Positions 34,673-42,944 of a DNA stretch of 64,000 bases are shown here, in pieces. Position 1 is the first letter of the stretch; each line of letters opens with the position of its first letter. The notes under the pieces are model-generated. The model was not told the origin of the DNA. It saw nothing but the letters and a program-made list of their open reading frames with translations, and made no database searches. Source of the stretch: an uncultured Chitinophaga sp. (GTDB taxonomy: Bacteria; Bacteroidota; Bacteroidia; Chitinophagales; Chitinophagaceae); assembly GCF_946479755.1 (NCBI RefSeq), contig NZ_CAMLHC010000009.1:189430-253429 (forward strand). The letters run 5' to 3'. The position numbers and the translations under genes were made by a program.

Positions 34673-36268
34673 TTATTCGTGACCGGGACGTTTGATTTTC
34701 ATTTCATCGAGGTCCAGCTGCATTTCCTGGCTACGGATCACTTCATCGCTGAAGGTGTTATGTTGCCGCAGCCGGAACAGCTCCTGCCGTTGTTGCGCAT
34801 AGATGTCCATCAGCACGGAATGATACAGGTCTACCTCCGCTTTTTCAGTGTCGTCGCATTCCAGCGACTCCAGTCGTGCAGAGGTGCTGCCGACATTATG
34901 TTCCAGGTCTTTTTTCAGAAAGCCTACCAGCTCATTGTCAGTGGCTTCTACGCTGTACTTCTCTTCCAGCCGCTGAAGGGCCACTTTCATCATGGCCAGC
35001 CGCATACCGGCTTCCTGCTCCGCCAGCGGCGTAATCTCATCTATCTCACCTACTTTGATCAGTTTTATCAGCCAGGGAAGCGTAAGTCCCTGGAACACGA
35101 GCGTGACGAGGATAACGATAAACGTGATGAAAATGACCAGGTTACGATGCGGAAACAGCAACGGCACGGATAATGCAGAAGCCAGCGACACCACTCCCCG
35201 CATACCGGCCCATCCTACCACCAGCGGCCCTTTCCAACCCGGGCTGGATTCCTGTGTACGGATTTTCCTGCTCAGCATCCGCGGAATGAAAGCGCCCGGA
35301 TATACCCATAACAACCGCACCGCGATGGTAAGCACCGCGATGATTAGCCCGTAGCGGATAGCATCGCCGATGGAATAATCGCCCAGCGCATGTACGATAA
35401 CGGGAAGTTCCAGTCCTATGAGCATGAAAATGATACCGTTGAGCACAAAGATCAGTGTGCTCCAGACGCCCAGCATCTGCATCCGCGTGGCGCCATCGGG
35501 GAAGACCAGGTGAGAGCGGTACGAGAGGAACAGGCCTCCGCTGACAACCGCCAGCACCCCGGAAAAATGGAACTGTTCCGCCGCCAGGTACATGAAGTAC
35601 GGCGTCATCACCGTCAGCGCGGAATCTATACTGGGCGTAGTAGGCAGCCAGCGGTGAATCAGGTACATAACATACGCTACTGCCAGCCCTATTGCCACAC
35701 CCATACCCGCAGATAAAAAGAACTGGCCCACCGCCTCCTGCATCACAAAGTGCCCGGAAACCACCGCTGCGGCAGCAAAACGGAACACGATCAGGCTGGA
35801 AGCGTCATTGATAAGGCTTTCCCCTTCGAGGATGGTCATCGCCCGCTTGGGGACTTTCAGGTGTTTCAGCACGCTCGTCGCCGCTACGGCATCCGGCGGA
35901 GAGATAATGCCGCCCAGCAGAAAACCCAGCGCCAGCGTGAATCCGGGTATCATCGAATGCGATACATAAGCAATAATACAGGAGGTAAAAATAACCGCCC
36001 CGAAAGCCAGCATCATAATAGGCCGCTTCCATTTCCAGAAATCGTTCCACGACGTATACCAGGCAGCTTCGTACAACAAAGGCGGCAGGAAGATGGTGAA
36101 CACCATATCAGGGTCAATCTCAATCGCCGGCAAACCGGGGATGAAACCAATTCCCAGTCCGGCCAGCACCAGGAAAATAGGATAAGAGATTTTTAGTCGC
36201 TGGCCCAGCATGACCAGCATAAACACAACGAACAATAAAGTAAGAACAAGAAGCAACGAGTGATGCAT
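34673..36268 (-). CDS. Na+/H+ antiporter of the CPA1 family
   Basis: The 531-residue protein has about twelve membrane helices (residues about 1-410). The ion-binding region PPDAVAATSVLKHLKVPKRAMTILEGESLINDASSLIVFRFA carries the ND motif of electroneutral CPA1 exchangers. A charged cytoplasmic tail of about 110 residues follows (residues about 420-531). It exchanges sodium or potassium for protons in pH and salt homeostasis. It is monocistronic and divergent from a lipoprotein gene. Confidence 0.95.
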   Translation of the reverse strand: MHHSLLLVLTLLFVVFMLVMLGQRLKISYPIFLVLAGLGIGFIPGLPAIEIDPDMVFTIFLPPLLYEAAWYTSWNDFWKWKRPIMMLAFGAVIFTSCIIAYVSHSMIPGFTLALGFLLGGIISPPDAVAATSVLKHLKVPKRAMTILEGESLINDASSLIVFRFAAAAVVSGHFVMQEAVGQFFLSAGMGVAIGLAVAYVMYLIHRWLPTTPSIDSALTVMTPYFMYLAAEQFHFSGVLAVVSGGLFLSYRSHLVFPDGATRMQMLGVWSTLIFVLNGIIFMLIGLELPVIVHALGDYSIGDAIRYGLIIAVLTIAVRLLWVYPGAFIPRMLSRKIRTQESSPGWKGPLVVGWAGMRGVVSLASALSVPLLFPHRNLVIFITFIVILVTLVFQGLTLPWLIKLIKVGEIDEITPLAEQEAGMRLAMMKVALQRLEEKYSVEATDNELVGFLKKDLEHNVGSTSARLESLECDDTEKAEVDLYHSVLMDIYAQQRQELFRLRQHNTFSDEVIRSQEMQLDLDEMKIKRPGHE

Positions 36269-36370
36269 ATAAGGGGGGTATTTGCCGTTAAAATAAACAA
36301 TTGGACGACAAATTTCCTGGTGAACTATATGGATTTTTGTCTTTCCGGAATCTGAAGATAAAGCCTCTTT

Positions 36371-37090
36371 ATGCCTTTGCGCCTGATATTCATATTATTC
36401 ATCGTGAGCGGATGCCGTTTTCAGCCGGTCAATACGGTAAAAAGCAGCCTGGTGTTAATAGACTCCTCCCTGCCAGCGGACAAAGCAAAGTTTTACCACG
36501 CCGACGAATACACGAGCGGCTACCCGATTTATTACATGGGACCCGTGGCAGACACCATCGTGCTGCCGCTACAACCGTTATCTCCTCACTGGAAATCCAC
36601 GGATGGAGCATTTGGGGAAAACGCACCCTGGACGCCAGCAGACAGCGCACATCTGCGTATAGTGGCAGATACGGCCTTCCGGTTGTCCTGCGGTATCCGT
36701 TTTGCTCATTTCGATTGGTCAGAGAAAGCCCTGGCCACAGAAGTGCTGGACTCTGTTGTGTATTACAAAGCCATTCCTGTTTTCCTCTATAACAAAGGGA
36801 CAGGTGTATTTAATATTGGCATATTCGGGGCGCTGGATCATATCACTATGCAGGCGAAGAACGAAAACGGCGACTGGCAGGATGTAGTGCAGCCGCCAAG
36901 GCACCGCTGCAGTACCGGGGCCAGCGACCAGGTGCTGAAAGCCGGGGAAATGGCGGTAGCGAAGCTGTTGCTGACAGATGGAGATTATCGTACTACCTGC
37001 CGGCTGAAGTTTAAGTCCAGGAAGGACAGTGTCTATTCCAATGTGTTTCCCTTTGCGATTGACAGGCGGCAGTTGGAGAAGGCGTTGTAG
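36371..37090 (+). CDS. Hypothetical lipoprotein
   Basis: The 239-residue protein has a lipoprotein signal (FIVSGC, lipid Cys15). The mature part is rich in aromatic residues and beta strands (SGYPIYYMGPVADTIVLPL, SHLRIVADTAFRLSCGIRFAHF). Two further Cys occur near residues 108 and 184, which might form a disulphide. I recognise no family. It ends one base before the end of the convergent carboxypeptidase-like gene and is divergent from the antiporter gene. Confidence 0.75.
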   Translation: MPLRLIFILFIVSGCRFQPVNTVKSSLVLIDSSLPADKAKFYHADEYTSGYPIYYMGPVADTIVLPLQPLSPHWKSTDGAFGENAPWTPADSAHLRIVADTAFRLSCGIRFAHFDWSEKALATEVLDSVVYYKAIPVFLYNKGTGVFNIGIFGALDHITMQAKNENGDWQDVVQPPRHRCSTGASDQVLKAGEMAVAKLLLTDGDYRTTCRLKFKSRKDSVYSNVFPFAIDRRQLEKAL

Positions 37091-37091
37091 T

Positions 37092-37811
37092 TTATTTGCC
37101 TGTTTGTTCCCTGTATTTTTCATACTGTTGCCTGATATAAACATACAGATCGTAATCACTGATGTCTCTCACAAATTCATAAGACGGCTGGTACTGCTGC
37201 ATAAACTGTGTAAGGCTGTCCCCGTCCATGCCTGTAAGACGTTGCACCAGCGAAGGGTTGAACTTCTGTTCCACCAGGTTTTCTTTCTCTTTGTTCAGCA
37301 GTATTTTCCTGAACCTGTCTTTCTTTTTGTTCTTGCCAAAGGACACTGCTTTATACAGCTGATGGATGTTCACCGCAATGAGTGGCCCTGCGCTCACGAT
37401 CACCTCATTCCAACGTGGACGGCGGAAATCGAATTCCTTCCTGAATTCCTGCCGCAGGCGCAGTGAATCCCGCAGGTAGTTGTACTGTATGATGTTAATG
37501 GCTTTCAGCTCCAGTGGTTGGGGTTGCAGCTGGTGAGTGATATCTGTTCTGTCTTTACTGACAATATAAAGCAGCGGTACAAAGCCCAGCGCCTTCAGTA
37601 ATAGTGTATCGCCTTTATGAGCGCTGAGCTGATAGTGTCCCTGCTCATTGCTGGTGGTGGCGGCCTGTGTACGTTTATTCAATACCGTTACCCCGGCTAC
37701 GGGAATCGTGTCTTCCCGGAAAATAGTTCCCTGTATGGTACTCTGGGCATGGGTTTGCAACAATGCCAGCAGCAATGGTAACAATAAGATAATATGCCGG
37801 AGTGGCCGCAT
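37092..37811 (-). CDS. Carboxypeptidase-regulatory-like domain protein
   Basis: The 239-residue protein has a signal peptide (residues 1-22, ending THAQ). A CarboxypepD_reg-like domain follows (about residues 25-110, IQGTIFREDTIPVAGVTVLNKRTQAATTSNEQGHYQLSAHKGDTLLLKALGF). The rest is a basic helical part of about 110 residues. This domain usually sits at the N terminus of TonB receptors; here it stands alone, as in several Bacteroidota families of unknown role. It is expected in the periplasm or outer membrane. Confidence 0.83.
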   Translation of the reverse strand: MRPLRHIILLLPLLLALLQTHAQSTIQGTIFREDTIPVAGVTVLNKRTQAATTSNEQGHYQLSAHKGDTLLLKALGFVPLLYIVSKDRTDITHQLQPQPLELKAINIIQYNYLRDSLRLRQEFRKEFDFRRPRWNEVIVSAGPLIAVNIHQLYKAVSFGKNKKKDRFRKILLNKEKENLVEQKFNPSLVQRLTGMDGDSLTQFMQQYQPSYEFVRDISDYDLYVYIRQQYEKYREQTGK

Positions 37812-37879
37812 AACGGCAAGATATAAACGCTTTCTTAAAGGAAAAGTTAATATTGAGGGTTTTAGTTTAAATTAGTATC

Positions 37880-38845
37880 ATGAAAGGATTCTGGTCATAT
37901 TTCTGGGTAATATACATGCTCTTTTTTGCCATCCCTTTTCCGATGTTGATCTACTATAACACGCGGGAGGGGTTGTCAGATACCAATCCATATCTGGCAC
38001 TCACCTGGCTGGCATTATCAGTGATACTATGGATCATACTGCTACAGCGTTGGTTTAGGAACTGGATATTGCTGCCGTTTAAGATGAAACGGAATATCGA
38101 TTACCTGTTGCGCGAAGGGGAGCGGCGGGAAGCCCGTGTGGTGGAAAGTAAGGACGGTAAACAGCTTAAACATGACATGATTACCAAAGGAATGACGGTC
38201 AGCCTGCGTAACTTCGTGGGAACGCCAATCACCGAAAAGCTGGAGCTGGTGGATACCAAACCGGGTGAGATGCGTTACGAAAAAGGAAGGGTCATTTACC
38301 TCATGATCGACAAGACCCTGAAGTTACGGCCTTACCTGATGGTAGATACAGCGCAGGCGGATGTGAAAGCTGGCAGGATGCTGTTGACGGTCCTGCTGTG
38401 GCTGGGGATTGTAGCCGCTATAGCAGGATATTATTATTTCTCCTACCACCTGGAAAATGACGGTTATGGCTGGCGCTTCATGAAGTTTTATCATCCGTTG
38501 GTATTATGCCCGGTGATTTTGCTCGTTACCCGTTTCGGGTTGGGGGCGTTACTGAAACTATTCGGCGGCGGAAACCCGGATACATTGCTGCGGATCAAAT
38601 ATTATGGGATACAAACGATGGCGGAGGTGGTGAGTGCATCACAAACCGGGACTTACATCAACGAACAGCCACAAGTGAAATTTGAGCTGCGGTATAAGGA
38701 TGAGTATGGCAAAACCTACAACACAGAACTGAAAAAAATTGTATCGCTGATCGATCTGGGAATGACCCGGCAGGAAACTGTTTCTGTTTTTTATCTGAAA
38801 GACAAACCTTCGGAGGTGGCGTTTGCAGACGATCTGGATGACTAA
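37880..38845 (+). CDS. Hypothetical membrane protein, DUF3592-like
   Basis: The 321-residue protein has four membrane helices in two pairs (residues about 8-24 and 40-58; 172-190 and 208-225). Soluble parts lie between and after them. The last part, DTLLRIKYYGIQTMAEVVSASQTGTYINEQPQVKFELRYKDEYGKTYNTELKKIVS, is typical of the DUF3592-like module. Function unknown. Its stop is nine bases before the next lipoprotein gene, suggesting an operon. Confidence 0.75.
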   Translation: MKGFWSYFWVIYMLFFAIPFPMLIYYNTREGLSDTNPYLALTWLALSVILWIILLQRWFRNWILLPFKMKRNIDYLLREGERREARVVESKDGKQLKHDMITKGMTVSLRNFVGTPITEKLELVDTKPGEMRYEKGRVIYLMIDKTLKLRPYLMVDTAQADVKAGRMLLTVLLWLGIVAAIAGYYYFSYHLENDGYGWRFMKFYHPLVLCPVILLVTRFGLGALLKLFGGGNPDTLLRIKYYGIQTMAEVVSASQTGTYINEQPQVKFELRYKDEYGKTYNTELKKIVSLIDLGMTRQETVSVFYLKDKPSEVAFADDLDD

Positions 38846-38854
38846 ACTATTTTT

Positions 38855-39655
38855 ATGCTGAAGAACCTGTCTATATTTTCAGGATTATTATTGCTGCTGG
38901 GTTGCTTTTCCTGCAACCAGCTGACGGATACATTCAAAGATACTTTCAATGAAAAGACGGACGATAAAAAGGAAGAAGCGCCATCCAATAGCAGCAGCAG
39001 TACGGTGACTTCTTCCGTTGTCATTGAGTCGCATGTTTCATCGGATACCATCCGCAGTACCAGTACTTACCGTTATCCGGGAAATGCCCGTTCTTCCGAA
39101 GCTCCCCGTTCCTCCGGTGCTGGTACTACCGGGGCTTCTGCTACTGCCGGCGCTTCCGCGCCCTCCCGCACTACAGCCCGCAAGGTGGCTTTTCTGATGG
39201 ACGAAGCAGGGCTGAAGGCAGCTCAGGCCAGTCTTCGGGCTTTGCCTGCCTATGCCGGCAAAAAGATGTACCTCTACGATGATATTCACGCATACGATGA
39301 CGGCCGTATCAACCTGCAGCTCCGCCATCCGGATAACCCCGGATATGTGGATGCCTACCACTTCCGGAATGGCAGATGGACGGGGCCGGAGCCGGTACAG
39401 CTTTCTGTCCGCGACAAGGTGGAACAAAAAATGGTACCACTGGATGATATTGATTTTTCCAGCATGGCGAGGGTGTGTAAAAATATTGCAGAGAAATCGG
39501 CCACGATAGAAGGCGCGAAGACACCCACTCATGTCTATGGTATCGTACAGGAGAAACGGATGTTATGGTATCCGGCATCGATCAGCGGAAGCAGGGAAAG
39601 ATACGCTATCAGCTTTAACCCGGACGGCAGCGTCAAAAGGTTCTTCCGGGAATAA
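38855..39655 (+). CDS. Hypothetical lipoprotein with Ser/Thr-rich linker
   Basis: The 266-residue protein has a lipoprotein-type signal (LLLLGCFSC; Cys17 or Cys20). A Ser/Thr/Ala-rich linker follows (residues about 45-110), then a C-terminal domain of about 150 residues (MDEAGLKAAQASLRALPAYAGKKMYLYDDIHAYDDGRINLQLRHPDNPGYVDAYHF onward). No family is recognised. It overlaps the convergent 2'-5' RNA ligase-like gene by 23 bases. It was probably transcribed together with the DUF3592-like gene upstream. Confidence 0.75.
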   Translation: MLKNLSIFSGLLLLLGCFSCNQLTDTFKDTFNEKTDDKKEEAPSNSSSSTVTSSVVIESHVSSDTIRSTSTYRYPGNARSSEAPRSSGAGTTGASATAGASAPSRTTARKVAFLMDEAGLKAAQASLRALPAYAGKKMYLYDDIHAYDDGRINLQLRHPDNPGYVDAYHFRNGRWTGPEPVQLSVRDKVEQKMVPLDDIDFSSMARVCKNIAEKSATIEGAKTPTHVYGIVQEKRMLWYPASISGSRERYAISFNPDGSVKRFFRE

Positions 39656-40211
39656 ACGGAACTTCCCGCAACACTTCATAATGGGGCGCTTCGATCGCCT
39701 TTTTCAGTATGGTCACCTTATTGCAGCAGAAGCTATCATGGCAGTCAAAGTCATGCAGGTTAACCTTCAAAAGCTCTGCGCTGTCTACATTCCGGGCAAT
39801 GGTAATATGTGGCCGGATGCTCCGGCGGCGCCTGAACTCGGCCATAATAGATCCATGTAGGCCGTGTATGCGATCGCTGTTGGCGGGTTGTAACATCAAC
39901 GTACCGGTAGTGCCGTTTTGAAAAATACCTGCGCCGCCGAGTTGTACATCGAATTCCGGAAAGCCTTCCACCGCATGTGTTACCCGCCGGATAACAGACT
40001 GATCATCTTCTGTCATCTGAAACTTCATCAGGGAGATATGAGCAACCGATCCCAGGTTGTAGGACGGTATCCTGATCATGCCTGCCAGCAAGCTTTTCAT
40101 GGCGGCTACCTTACGTACGATACTTTGCCCCGGAGAGAGTAACAGGAAGTATTCATAGTAACTAAATAGTGAGAGCTGTGCATAGTTCACCCGTCGCATA
40201 ACAACGAACAT
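39633..40211 (-). CDS. 2'-5' RNA ligase / cyclic phosphodiesterase-like protein
   Basis: The 192-residue protein carries the two conserved histidine motifs of the 2H phosphoesterase superfamily: HISLMKF (about residue 58) and HITIAR (about 135). Each is of the H-x-[ST]-x type. Such enzymes act on 2'-5' RNA linkages or cyclic phosphates. Start codons exist at 40211 and 40199; the family does not decide between them. It converges on and overlaps the lipoprotein gene. Confidence 0.82.
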   Translation of the reverse strand: MFVVMRRVNYAQLSLFSYYEYFLLLSPGQSIVRKVAAMKSLLAGMIRIPSYNLGSVAHISLMKFQMTEDDQSVIRRVTHAVEGFPEFDVQLGGAGIFQNGTTGTLMLQPANSDRIHGLHGSIMAEFRRRRSIRPHITIARNVDSAELLKVNLHDFDCHDSFCCNKVTILKKAIEAPHYEVLREVPFIPGRTF

Positions 40212-40364
40212 TTAACATGACAATAAATGGGTGAAATAATGAGGTAGCAGGTAGTCATTAAAGTTAATAAAAGTATGGATCGCTAACAAAAAATATTACC
40301 TGCTGCCCGTGTCTTCCGGATGGCCGGAAAAAGCGACTCAAATAATAAATTTCCATGCTATGAG

Positions 40365-40372
40365 TAAATTTG
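40365..40372 (+). promoter_or_regulatory. -7 element of the glycosyltransferase gene
   Basis: TAAATTTG fits TAnnTTTG. A longer open frame starting with TTG at 40370 overlaps it, which supports the later start at 40403. Confidence 0.6.
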
Positions 40373-40402
40373 CCAAATTGCAGGCTGGAAAACAAGCAGG
40401 GT

Positions 40403-41149
40403 ATGAAGGAAACAGGTAAACTGGTTAGTATTATTATCGCCACTTATAACTCAGAAAAATACATCGGGGAGTGTTTGTCATCCATTCAGTCGCTGGGACA
40501 GGCGGCCATCGAGGTCGTGATTGTGGATGGTGGCAGCACCGACAATACCGGCCATATTGTAAAAAGCTTTGACAGCAGCCTGGTGTCCTGGGAAAGCGGT
40601 CCGGACAAAGGTATTTACGACGCATTAAACAAAGGCGTGGAACGGGCCCGGGGCCGGTGGCTCTATTTTATGGGGGCCGATGACCGCCTGCTGCCCGGTT
40701 TTGGCGAGATGATGCAACAGCTGAAGGACAGCGATACCGTCTACTATGGCAATACCACCGAGTATTTCGAAAAGGAAGGCCCGCGCTACCTCTTGCTGAA
40801 AGGAGCTTTCAGCAACTACCGGCTGGCAAAATTCTGTATGAATCACCAGGCGATCCTGTATCCCGCCGGTGTTTTCCGGAAATACCGCTACGACCTGCGT
40901 TACCGGGTTTTTGCCGATTATGCCCTCAATATCCAGGTATGGGGTGACAAAAATTTTAAGAAGATACATCTTCCCATTACCATTGCACAGTACAATATGG
41001 ACGGGTTCTCCTCCGTCACCAAAGACAAGGATTTTGTTTTCCGCCAGGAGAAGTTCGGGCTGGTGAGAAAGAGCATGGGGTGGTGGATCTATCTGCGCTT
41101 ACTGTCCCGGAAGTACAAATACCAGCTGCGGGGGAAGAGCTGGGAATAG
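40403..41149 (+). CDS. Glycosyltransferase family 2 protein
   Basis: About 248 residues with the GT-A nucleotide-sugar fold. VSIIIATYNSEKYIGECLSSI is followed by EVVIVDGGSTDNT, and YFMGADDRL provides the DxD-like metal site. The C terminus is basic (RLLSRKYKYQLRGKSWE) without clear membrane helices. It could add a sugar to a surface polysaccharide or lipid. No other polysaccharide genes lie nearby, so the acceptor is unknown. Confidence 0.9.
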   Translation: MKETGKLVSIIIATYNSEKYIGECLSSIQSLGQAAIEVVIVDGGSTDNTGHIVKSFDSSLVSWESGPDKGIYDALNKGVERARGRWLYFMGADDRLLPGFGEMMQQLKDSDTVYYGNTTEYFEKEGPRYLLLKGAFSNYRLAKFCMNHQAILYPAGVFRKYRYDLRYRVFADYALNIQVWGDKNFKKIHLPITIAQYNMDGFSSVTKDKDFVFRQEKFGLVRKSMGWWIYLRLLSRKYKYQLRGKSWE

Positions 41150-41158
41150 CCTCTTTTA

Positions 41159-41740
41159 TTAATTATCCTGGGTTACGGGCAATAGCCTGCCGTAGGCTGC
41201 CAGTACATGGTCTACTTTTCGCCGGTGCTCCGCACGTACCGCCTGCACGCTTTGCTGCCTTACATAGGCGCATAACCTGATAATTTCATCATCCAGTATA
41301 AACAAAACAATTTCAATCCGCAGCATCCTGTCCCATTGGGTAATGCCCGGGATATCGTCCGTGTCAGGACGCGAGCGGAGATCTTCCAGCATCAGCTGTT
41401 CAAACAATGCCGGATACAGCTTGTAAAGCACCGGCGCTGTGGGAGAGCTGCTCCGTTCTGTTTTCCGGATAGCTGCAGCCATGCGGGGCGATCGGATAAA
41501 ACTGCGGATACGCCTCCGGAGGCGGGACAGGAATTTAACCGCTGTCGTCTTTTTAAATTCAATACTGGCTTCCGTCAGGAACCGGATGATCACCTTGATA
41601 TGTAATTCCGATTTGAGGAGATGGTCGTCCATCGTAACGCCCTTGACCATTAAAATCTCGTCGGGCTTGGTGTGGTCCAGCAGGTAAGTTTTAAATAGTT
41701 CGGGGTTAGCCTGGTGTAGAGGTATTTCGGGACTGTTCAT
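41159..41740 (-). CDS. Hypothetical protein
   Basis: About 193 residues, mainly helical and rich in Arg, Leu and Ile, with a basic block (RLRRRIRSFIRSPRMAAAIRKTER). I recognise no domain, signal peptide or membrane helix, so it is probably cytoplasmic. I use the ATG at 41740 because the longer frame starts with TTG. It converges on the glycosyltransferase gene, with only nine bases between the stops. Confidence 0.65.
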   Translation of the reverse strand: MNSPEIPLHQANPELFKTYLLDHTKPDEILMVKGVTMDDHLLKSELHIKVIIRFLTEASIEFKKTTAVKFLSRLRRRIRSFIRSPRMAAAIRKTERSSSPTAPVLYKLYPALFEQLMLEDLRSRPDTDDIPGITQWDRMLRIEIVLFILDDEIIRLCAYVRQQSVQAVRAEHRRKVDHVLAAYGRLLPVTQDN

Positions 41741-41897
41741 AACAAATGTGTTTGGGGTCAATGAGCTGTTACTTATAGATACACGTTGGATACAGGATTT
41801 GTTCAGGGGTGTCGTTTTTTTGCCTACTTTAGGTAAACATTATATTCTTATTGTTGTCATTCCTTAACCGCTGCCATCAGGCGATAAACCAGTACCC

Positions 41898-42623
41898 ATG
41901 AATATTTTTCAGCTCATCGCAAGAAGCATTATCCGCAAGTCATTTCATCTGTCGGTATGGACCATTGAACAGTTTTATGATATCGCGGTATATGAAGAAA
42001 AAGCCCGGCAGCTGGACGAGTTGCCGGAAGGTACGTTAGGGAAAGACATTGCAGCGTGTCTGAAACGGAATGGTCTGCGGCTGGTGCCGGGATACGAGAG
42101 CCATGACTTAAAACATGTGCTCCTCGGTTTTAAAATGACGCCGGTAGATGAGATTCGGCTACAGGCATTTATGTTGGGTAATGGTAATCACACGTTGCCC
42201 AGCCTCGCGATATTTATTTTCGGGGCACTATTCCTGCCCGATCTGTGGCGCACGTTTTATAAGGACTACCAGGACGGCCGGCAGGCGAGGCCCGTCAGTT
42301 CCTGGACTATAGAAGACTACGCTCATTGTAACACCGCCGCATTGCGGGCGGCGGTCTTCCACTATGCCCCCGCAAAAAAGCAGCGTATTACCGCTGCGCG
42401 CATTGCACTGGCAGGAGCCTATACCGCCATTACACTGGGTACTTTGGGAATGCTTTATTGCCTGCCGTTTTTATTCTCTTCTTCCATGGAAGATTTGGTG
42501 GGCGCCGGATTTCCCTTTGTAGGCGGGGCGATGATGGCAGGTGCAGGCCTCGTGGCACTGTCTAATCTGGCCAATGGGAGCAGGAAGATACAGGTGTCTG
42601 CAGAAGCGCACATGCATCCATAA
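41898..42623 (+). CDS. Coq4-like protein with HDxxHx11E motif
   Basis: The 241-residue protein contains His69-Asp70-x-x-His73-x11-Glu85, the metal-binding motif of the Coq4 family, within YESHDLKHVLLGFKMTPVDEIRLQAFMLGNGN. Two hydrophobic helices lie in the C-terminal part (about residues 175-195 and 205-225). Coq4 is needed for ubiquinone synthesis in mitochondria, whereas Bacteroidota make menaquinone. This is therefore likely a family member with another lipid-related role. No quinone genes are adjacent. Confidence 0.75.
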   Translation: MNIFQLIARSIIRKSFHLSVWTIEQFYDIAVYEEKARQLDELPEGTLGKDIAACLKRNGLRLVPGYESHDLKHVLLGFKMTPVDEIRLQAFMLGNGNHTLPSLAIFIFGALFLPDLWRTFYKDYQDGRQARPVSSWTIEDYAHCNTAALRAAVFHYAPAKKQRITAARIALAGAYTAITLGTLGMLYCLPFLFSSSMEDLVGAGFPFVGGAMMAGAGLVALSNLANGSRKIQVSAEAHMHP

Positions 42624-42628
42624 AAAAA

Positions 42629-42649
42629 CGCCCAAGCTTAACTTGGGCG
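42629..42649 (-). terminator. Displaced tRNA terminator hairpin
   Basis: A perfect 8-base stem with a 5-base loop, followed on the minus strand by seven T, stands next to the tRNA-Arg 3' fragment at 42656-42678. It resembles the terminators at 914 and 44067 and is probably the original terminator of tRNA-Arg(CCT), separated from it by the island. Confidence 0.7.
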
Positions 42650-42655
42650 GGTTAT

Positions 42656-42678
42656 TTTTTTGTAGTCCCGACAGGGAT
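42656..42678. repeat. Displaced attachment-site repeat (tRNA-Arg 3' fragment)
   Basis: These 23 bases are identical to 44105-44127, which cover the last 16 bases of the tRNA-Arg(CCT) gene and the T run beyond it. The rest of the tRNA is missing here, as expected for the far end of an element that inserted into the tRNA 3' end. Confidence 0.82.
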
Positions 42679-42775
42679 AATGAACTGTGTCATAACCAGC
42701 TGGTAATTATATTTTTATACGTTATTGTTTTCGCTTGGGGTAAGGTTCTGGGGAATAGGTTAAGGTGCTGTTTTA

Positions 42776-42944
42776 TTTGAATAAAGCTCAATTGACACTG
42801 AAATAAAGCTCAAATGTGACTTGTTTTGAGCTTTAATTTATGTATTAGTGAGCTGTATTTGAATAGAGCTCAGTTGGAAGTCAAATAAAGCTCAAAAAGC
42901 GCTGTTAATGAGCTATATTTGATTATTCAACGAGCTACAAATGA
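42776..42944. repeat. Operator-like repeat array upstream of the Fic gene
   Basis: About eight copies, in both orientations, of a motif close to TGAGCTTTATTTGA (core GAGCT-x-AT-T) occur. They begin near 42776, 42798, 42825, 42848, 42861, 42880, 42908 and 42930. The -7-like element TATATTTG (42914-42921) lies inside one copy and the last copy reaches the ATG. Such a layout fits an autoregulatory binding site for the winged-helix domain of the Fic protein. Confidence 0.75.

Noticed and set aside
42541..42780. Open frame of 79 codons crossing the end of the Coq4-like gene
   Set aside because: It overlaps the Coq4-like gene in another frame and crosses the displaced terminator and tRNA fragment.
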